A DNA stretch of 6,779 bases, taken from assembly GCA_016789165.1 (NCBI GenBank), contig JAEURL010000275.1:1-6779 (forward strand). The letters run 5' to 3'. Below, one piece after another: positions 1-6,779 of this stretch. This DNA comes from Anaerolineales bacterium (GTDB taxonomy: Bacteria; Chloroflexota; Anaerolineae; Anaerolineales; UBA6663). The notes below the pieces were generated by a model. That model made no database searches. It saw nothing but the letters and a program-made list of their open reading frames with translations, and had not been told where the DNA came from. The first letter of the stretch is position 1. The number at the start of each line of letters is the position of its first letter. The translations under genes were made by a program, and so were the position numbers.

Positions 1-1441
1 TGGTCTTCTGCTCGCGCCACGGCCGCAGGTCAGCCGCCGGCCCGTCCGGCAGCCAGCGCGCCGGCAGGGCCGTCAGCCGCGGCTGCTCCGAGGCGCCGCT
101 GGCATACGCGGCCCGCGGCACGGCCAGCGGGTTGCCCACCCACTGCCGGCCGGCCTCCAAATCGAACCAGCCCAGCAGGCGGCCGCCGTAGGCCGTAAAG
201 ACCGCCAGCTGCCGGCCGTCGCACAGCAGCTGCTCGTCGGAGCCGTCGCCGTTGAGGTCCTCGATCCACTGCCGCGGCTGGGGGTTCTCGGCGATCTCGG
301 CCAGCCGCGTGTACAGGAAGGCGGCCCGGACGTTCTCCCAGCCCCAATAGCCGCGCCCCCCCACCCCGATGCAGCCAAACTCGTACTGGTGGCTGCAGTA
401 GGTCTCGATGGCCTGGCGGTAAAAGCGGTCGGCGGCGCTGGCAGCCGGCCGGGGATAGCCGGGGTCGCGCCGGGCCGCCCCCACCTGCTGCAGGTTCGAG
501 CGCACCACGCTGTAGAGCTTGCGGAAGTATTGGACCTTGGTGGAGCGGTGCAGATAATCGAACCAGTCCGCGAAGCCGTCCTCGTGATAGGGCGCGTCGG
601 GCCGGCCCAGCGCCAGGTCCATCCAGCGCGCCGCGCCATCCGGCACGTGGGCCAGCGTGCCGCGCGGCCGGGCCGCCGACAGATGGACCAGCTGCACGGC
701 TTCGCGCTGCTCCAGATCGCTGAGGAGTTTATCGAGGTGCGTCCAGGCCGCCTGGGGCAGACAGCCGGCCTCCCACGGCCAGAGGCCCATCGCCTCGGCG
801 TCCTCAGCGTAGGCCACCAGGGCCTGGCCGGCGGGCGGCTGGGCGGCCAAAGTCTCCAGGTAATTGAAAAGCTGCGCGCGCCGGCCGAACCAGGCCGCGA
901 AGTTGAAGCGCTCGCGCAGGATCGGGTCGTCGTACACCAGGGTCAGGGCGTGTCCGGCCTGCTGTGTCTCGGCCGGCCCCAGGTCCGCCAGGCCGGCGGC
1001 CCGCAGAATGTGATCCTCCACCACCGTCACCCGGTAGCCGGCCTGGGCGATCACGGGCACCAGCGACTGACGCCAGCAGCGCTCCGGATTCCAGAAGGCC
1101 TCGGGCGCCACGCCGAACAGATCCTGCAGCACGGCGCGGTGCAGGCCGATCTGCTGGGCGTTGTCCCAATCATCGCAGGCGTAGGGCACATTCTGGGCGT
1201 AGGTGCTGCCCAGCAGTTCGAACTGGCCGTCGGCCAGGCCGGCGCGCACCAGATCCAGCGTCTCCGGCGCCAGCCAATTCAGCGCCCGCAGCAGCGTGCC
1301 CGAGAGATGCAGATTGAATTTGAGCTGCGGATGCGCGCGCAGCACCGTCAACAGGCCGCGGTAGCAAGTTCGATCAGCGACAGCCGCGAATTCACTTGTA
1401 TGTTGATTGAAGTGAAAGACTAAAGCCAACGACAAAGGCAT
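1..1441 (-). CDS. GH57 alpha-amylase / 4-alpha-glucanotransferase-like protein, 3' end cut by window edge
   Basis: Seen: an uninterrupted minus-strand frame of 480 codons from ATG at 1441-1439 to the window edge. There is no signal peptide (it begins MPLSLALVFHFNQH), so it is probably cytoplasmic. The GH57 regions appear in order: an HxxQ-type first motif (H10, N12, Q13), GQFELLG (residues 72-78), WNPERCW (117-123) with the presumed nucleophile E120, and EDAEAMGLW (213-221) with the presumed acid/base D214. These align with E123 and D214 known from Thermococcus litoralis 4-alpha-glucanotransferase. A PRGTLAHVP segment, and later DLNGDGSDE (395-403) followed by GGRLLGWFDLE, resemble the beta-rich C-terminal domain (DUF1926 type) of that subfamily. 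Start choice: no other ATG, GTG, TTG or CTG lies between the in-frame stop at 1478-1480 and this ATG, and there is no Shine-Dalgarno. The likely role is transfer or hydrolysis of alpha-1,4-glucan; which one cannot be decided from sequence. Odd: the family's HQP motif reads NQH here. The family is typically about 650-700 residues, so part of the C-terminal domain is missing from the window. Confidence 0.9.
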   Translation of the reverse strand, partial: MPLSLALVFHFNQHTSEFAAVADRTCYRGLLTVLRAHPQLKFNLHLSGTLLRALNWLAPETLDLVRAGLADGQFELLGSTYAQNVPYACDDWDNAQQIGLHRAVLQDLFGVAPEAFWNPERCWRQSLVPVIAQAGYRVTVVEDHILRAAGLADLGPAETQQAGHALTLVYDDPILRERFNFAAWFGRRAQLFNYLETLAAQPPAGQALVAYAEDAEAMGLWPWEAGCLPQAAWTHLDKLLSDLEQREAVQLVHLSAARPRGTLAHVPDGAARWMDLALGRPDAPYHEDGFADWFDYLHRSTKVQYFRKLYSVVRSNLQQVGAARRDPGYPRPAASAADRFYRQAIETYCSHQYEFGCIGVGGRGYWGWENVRAAFLYTRLAEIAENPQPRQWIEDLNGDGSDEQLLCDGRQLAVFTAYGGRLLGWFDLEAGRQWVGNPLAVPRAAYASGASEQPRLTALPARWLPDGPAADLRPWREQKT

Positions 1442-1447
1442 GTGGCG

Positions 1448-1476
1448 ATTATAGACGAGGTAAACGCAATTCCCAA
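1448..1476 (-). promoter_or_regulatory. Sigma-70-type promoter giving a leaderless mRNA for the GH57 gene
   Basis: On the minus strand, TTGGGA (1476-1471) is followed after exactly 17 bases by a perfect TATAAT (1453-1448). Six more bases (CGCCAC) lead to the ATG at 1441. Standard spacing from the -10 box puts +1 on the A of that ATG, so the transcript should have no 5' leader. No Shine-Dalgarno is present between the boxes and the ATG. The promoter lies in an AT-richer pocket and downstream of the pullulanase terminator, as expected for an independent transcription unit. The start site is inferred from spacing and has not been measured. Confidence 0.75.
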
Positions 1477-1483
1477 CTTAAAT

Positions 1484-1491
1484 CGCATGCG
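1484..1491. promoter_or_regulatory. Short palindrome CGCATGCG, possible operator
   Basis: This perfect 8-bp palindrome is centred about 47 bases upstream of the predicted GH57 transcription start and just upstream of its -35 box. The position would suit a regulator binding site. A palindrome this short can arise by chance and it matches no operator I can name. Confidence 0.2.
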
Positions 1492-1511
1492 TCCATCGGC
1501 ACATTCAACGC

Positions 1512-1521
1512 TCACGCGTGA
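1512..1521. promoter_or_regulatory. Palindrome TCACGCGTGA, possible operator
   Basis: This perfect 10-bp palindrome is centred about 76 bases upstream of the predicted GH57 start. It lies just beyond the T-tract of the pullulanase terminator. It may be a regulator site for the GH57 promoter or simply chance; no regulator gene is in the window. Confidence 0.25.
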
Positions 1522-1524
1522 ATC

Positions 1525-1567
1525 AAAAGCGAGGCTGGAACAGGCCGCCCGCCTGCTCCAGCCTCGC
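1525..1567 (-). terminator. Rho-independent terminator of the pullulanase gene
   Basis: The arms GCGAGGCTGGA (1529-1539) and TCCAGCCTCGC (1557-1567) form a perfect 11-bp stem. Inside it, after one mismatch, CAGGC/GCCTG adds 5 bp and closes a 5-base loop. On the minus strand the stem is followed directly by TTTT (1528-1525). It begins 14 bases past the pullulanase stop codon. The opposite side has no T-run, so it acts only for minus-strand transcription. The T-tract is short but the stem is very strong. Confidence 0.85.
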
Positions 1568-1581
1568 CGCAAGGCACGCGG

Positions 1582-5547
<3,966 letters not shown>

Positions 5548-5555
5548 CGACGTTT

Positions 5556-5561
5556 CTCCTT
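5556..5561 (-). promoter_or_regulatory. Shine-Dalgarno AAGGAG of the pullulanase gene
   Basis: AAGGAG lies eight bases before the ATG at 5547 and decides the start, which is followed at once by a convincing signal peptide. It shows that this genome uses classical ribosome binding sites, in contrast with the leaderless GH57 gene downstream. Confidence 0.85.
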
Positions 5562-5571
5562 CGCCCAGGAT

Positions 5572-5598
5572 ACCGCCCGGCCCAGCCGGCCGAGCGGT
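5572..5598 (-). other. Strong intercistronic hairpin before the pullulanase start
   Basis: Read on the minus strand, ACCGCTCGGCC and GGCCGGGCGGT pair over 11 bp with a single G-U and enclose a 5-base loop. The hairpin starts 8 bases after the stop of the 141-residue gene and ends 10 bases before the pullulanase Shine-Dalgarno. No T-tract follows, so an ordinary rho-independent terminator is doubtful. It could be a weak terminator, an mRNA-stability element or a processing element that separates expression of the two genes. Confidence 0.6.
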
Positions 5599-5605
5599 GA
5601 GAGTC

Positions 5606-6031
5606 TCAACAGACAGCGCCGATAATCTCCCAGCGCACGTGCGTGCCGTCCGGGCCGCCGTAGGTGAGGCGGGCGGCCTGCCGGAACTCCAGCCGGCCCA
5701 GCCGCAGCGCGGCCGGCGGCGTCAGCACAAACTGCCCGTCGCCGCCGAAGATGACGGCGCCGTCCACCCGCCAGCCCCGCCGCGTAAACCAATCCAGAAC
5801 GCGCACCGGGTCGGCGGGCGTGGTCAGCTCGGCGGCGCCGCCGCCGGACAGCCAAGCCGGCGTCAGGCCGGCGGCGGTGACGCATTGTCCGCCGCCCGCG
5901 CCCGTCAGCCGCCAGCGGGTGACGGCCGGGAAAGCCAGGCGCTGCCAGAGCGCCCAGCCGCTCAGGCCGCCCAGGCTGACCAGGATCAGCAGCAGGCCGG
6001 CCGCGCCCGCCAGCCAGCGGCGGCGGCTCAT
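5606..6031 (-). CDS. Hypothetical single-pass membrane protein, 141 residues
   Basis: I do not recognise this family. The protein starts with a basic MSRRR, has one hydrophobic helix (about residues 7-28), then a roughly 110-residue domain that should face outside the cytoplasm. That domain contains VLDWFTRRGWRVDGAVIF and ends in beta-rich sequence and a terminal cysteine. The helix could be an uncleaved anchor or a signal peptide. The start ATG overlaps the TGA of the preceding DUF4129 gene as ATGA, and GGAG (6043-6040) lies eight bases upstream. Translational coupling to that gene is therefore likely, and the two products may work together at the membrane. Coding status rests on this coupling, the Shine-Dalgarno and the sensible membrane topology. 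Confidence 0.75.
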   Translation of the reverse strand: MSRRRWLAGAAGLLLILVSLGGLSGWALWQRLAFPAVTRWRLTGAGGGQCVTAAGLTPAWLSGGGAAELTTPADPVRVLDWFTRRGWRVDGAVIFGGDGQFVLTPPAALRLGRLEFRQAARLTYGGPDGTHVRWEIIGAVC

Positions 6032-6779
6032 GGTTTTTGCTCCGGGGCAGACTCCGGCGCGCCGGCCTCCGGGGTACGGCGGGCGCGCAAAGCGCGGCGC
6101 ACGGCCTCCCAGCGCTCGCGGGCGGACTCGGCCGCGGCCGGCGGAATGGCATGGGCGCTGAACTGGGCCTCCAGGAATTCACCCGTCAGGTCCGCCAGCG
6201 GTGTCTGGGCTTCCGGCAAGGCCTCGGCCAAGTTCTGCTCGTATTCCAGAGGCGTCTCACCGGGCCGGCGCGGCCAGCCGGTCTCGCGCCCCCGGCGCAA
6301 CAAGGCTTGATAGTAGAAGCGCACGCGCTCCCGCGGCTGGAGCCGCCGCACGTTGAGATAGCGCCACGGGGCGGACGGCGGCGGCCCAGACGGACGCAGC
6401 CGGTCCAGGCCGGCCTGGGCCAGCCGGGCGACCTCCTGGCGCAGGCGGCGGCCGGCCGCCCACACCGCCCGCCAGCGCTCGGCCAGCCAAGGCCAGGGCA
6501 AGGCCAGCCGGCGCAGGAGCTGCTCCACCTCCGGGCGCTGGCGCACCAAGAAGAGGAAGGACACGGCGAAGACGCCCAGGAACAGCAGCCAGAAGACCAG
6601 CGATTCGCTCCAGGCCGTCCAGCCGCCCGGATTGGAGGGCGTCACCGGCGCGCGCGGCAGGGCCGGCGGCGGCAGGATCTCAGCGGGCGGGGGCGCCGAT
6701 GAATTGGGGCTGGCCAGGCTCTGCAGCCAGGCCAGGAAGGCGCCCAACGGCACAAAGATCAGCCAGCTCAGCCAGTACA
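6028..6779 (-). CDS. DUF4129 domain-containing membrane protein, 5' end outside the window
   Basis: The frame is open to the right edge, so the true start lies outside; 249 codons are visible before the TGA. A GTG at 6753-6751 could be read as a start, but the eight codons before it (YWLSWLIF) continue the same hydrophobic stretch. This indicates an upstream membrane helix and a longer protein. After it come a Pro-rich loop, a second helix (WTAWSESLVFWLLFLGVF region, about 6540-6610), an amphipathic Arg/Leu-rich stretch, and a C-terminal DUF4129-type domain (about 6085-6333). That domain has VRFYYQALLRRGRETGWP and RRPGETPLEYEQNL. In many bacteria this domain ends TgpA-like transglutaminase membrane proteins or stands alone in clusters with MoxR ATPase and DUF58 genes, none of which is visible here. 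Its biochemical role is unknown. It overlaps the next gene by four bases. Confidence 0.85.
   Translation of the reverse strand, partial: YWLSWLIFVPLGAFLAWLQSLASPNSSAPPPAEILPPPALPRAPVTPSNPGGWTAWSESLVFWLLFLGVFAVSFLFLVRQRPEVEQLLRRLALPWPWLAERWRAVWAAGRRLRQEVARLAQAGLDRLRPSGPPPSAPWRYLNVRRLQPRERVRFYYQALLRRGRETGWPRRPGETPLEYEQNLAEALPEAQTPLADLTGEFLEAQFSAHAIPPAAAESARERWEAVRRALRARRTPEAGAPESAPEQKP

Noticed and set aside
73..1367. Several shorter minus-strand frames in the left region
   Set aside because: They are in different frames from the continuous GH57 frame and give Arg/Ala/Gly/Pro-rich translations typical of shadows.
389..1423. A plus-strand open frame of 344 codons
   Set aside because: It lies opposite the GH57 frame, which carries conserved catalytic motifs and a promoter; the plus-strand product is low-complexity.
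5567..5572. TATCCT as a -10 box for the pullulanase
   Set aside because: No acceptable -35 lies about 17 bases upstream, and it overlaps the base of the hairpin.
5597..6702. Plus-strand open frames opposite the two membrane-protein genes
   Set aside because: They have Gln/Arg/Gly-rich compositions with no domains. The minus strand has a DUF4129 domain, membrane helices and ATGA coupling.
6751..6753. GTG as the true start of the DUF4129 gene
   Set aside because: The frame stays open to the window edge and the upstream codons extend a membrane helix, so the gene most likely begins outside the window.

Overview
This is a GC-rich bacterial window in which all four genes read on the minus strand, so transcription runs from high to low coordinates. 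The organism looks like a member of the Chloroflexota. The evidence is a threonine/proline/alanine stalk of the 'TATP' type on an extracellular enzyme, a GC-rich proline-laden DUF4129 membrane protein, and GC-driven codon use. This is inference from style, because no rRNA or other phylogenetic marker is present.

Layout in transcription order. (1) From the right edge to 6028 lies the 3' part of a DUF4129-type membrane protein gene. (2) Positions 6031-5606 hold a small gene for an unrecognised single-pass membrane protein of 141 residues. It overlaps gene 1 by the four bases ATGA, so the two are probably translationally coupled. (3) A 58-base gap carries a strong 11-bp hairpin and a good Shine-Dalgarno. 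It is followed by a 1321-residue secreted type I pullulanase (5547-1582) with three X25-like N-terminal modules, a GH13_13-type catalytic core and a C-terminal stalk plus membrane anchor. (4) A 140-base intergenic region carries a rho-independent terminator for the pullulanase, then a near-consensus promoter placed so that transcription should begin at the ATG itself. (5) From 1441 to the left edge runs a GH57 enzyme of the alpha-amylase/4-alpha-glucanotransferase type. It has no signal peptide and its 3' end is cut by the window edge. Its frame is open throughout, but it is easily missed because its N-terminus has no Shine-Dalgarno and its C-terminus is off the window.

How the parts fit. The pullulanase would cut alpha-1,6 branches of pullulan, amylopectin or glycogen at the outer cell surface while tethered to the membrane. 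The cytoplasmic GH57 enzyme would rearrange or hydrolyse the imported or stored alpha-1,4-glucan. They form a thematic alpha-glucan pair, but the terminator and separate promoter show they are probably not one transcript. The DUF4129 gene and its partner belong to another, uncharacterised membrane function and may only be positional neighbours.

I found no CRISPR array, transposon, tRNA, rRNA or clearly new multigene system. The most unusual points are the leaderless promoter of the GH57 gene, its atypical first conserved motif, and the triple X25-like, membrane-anchored pullulanase.
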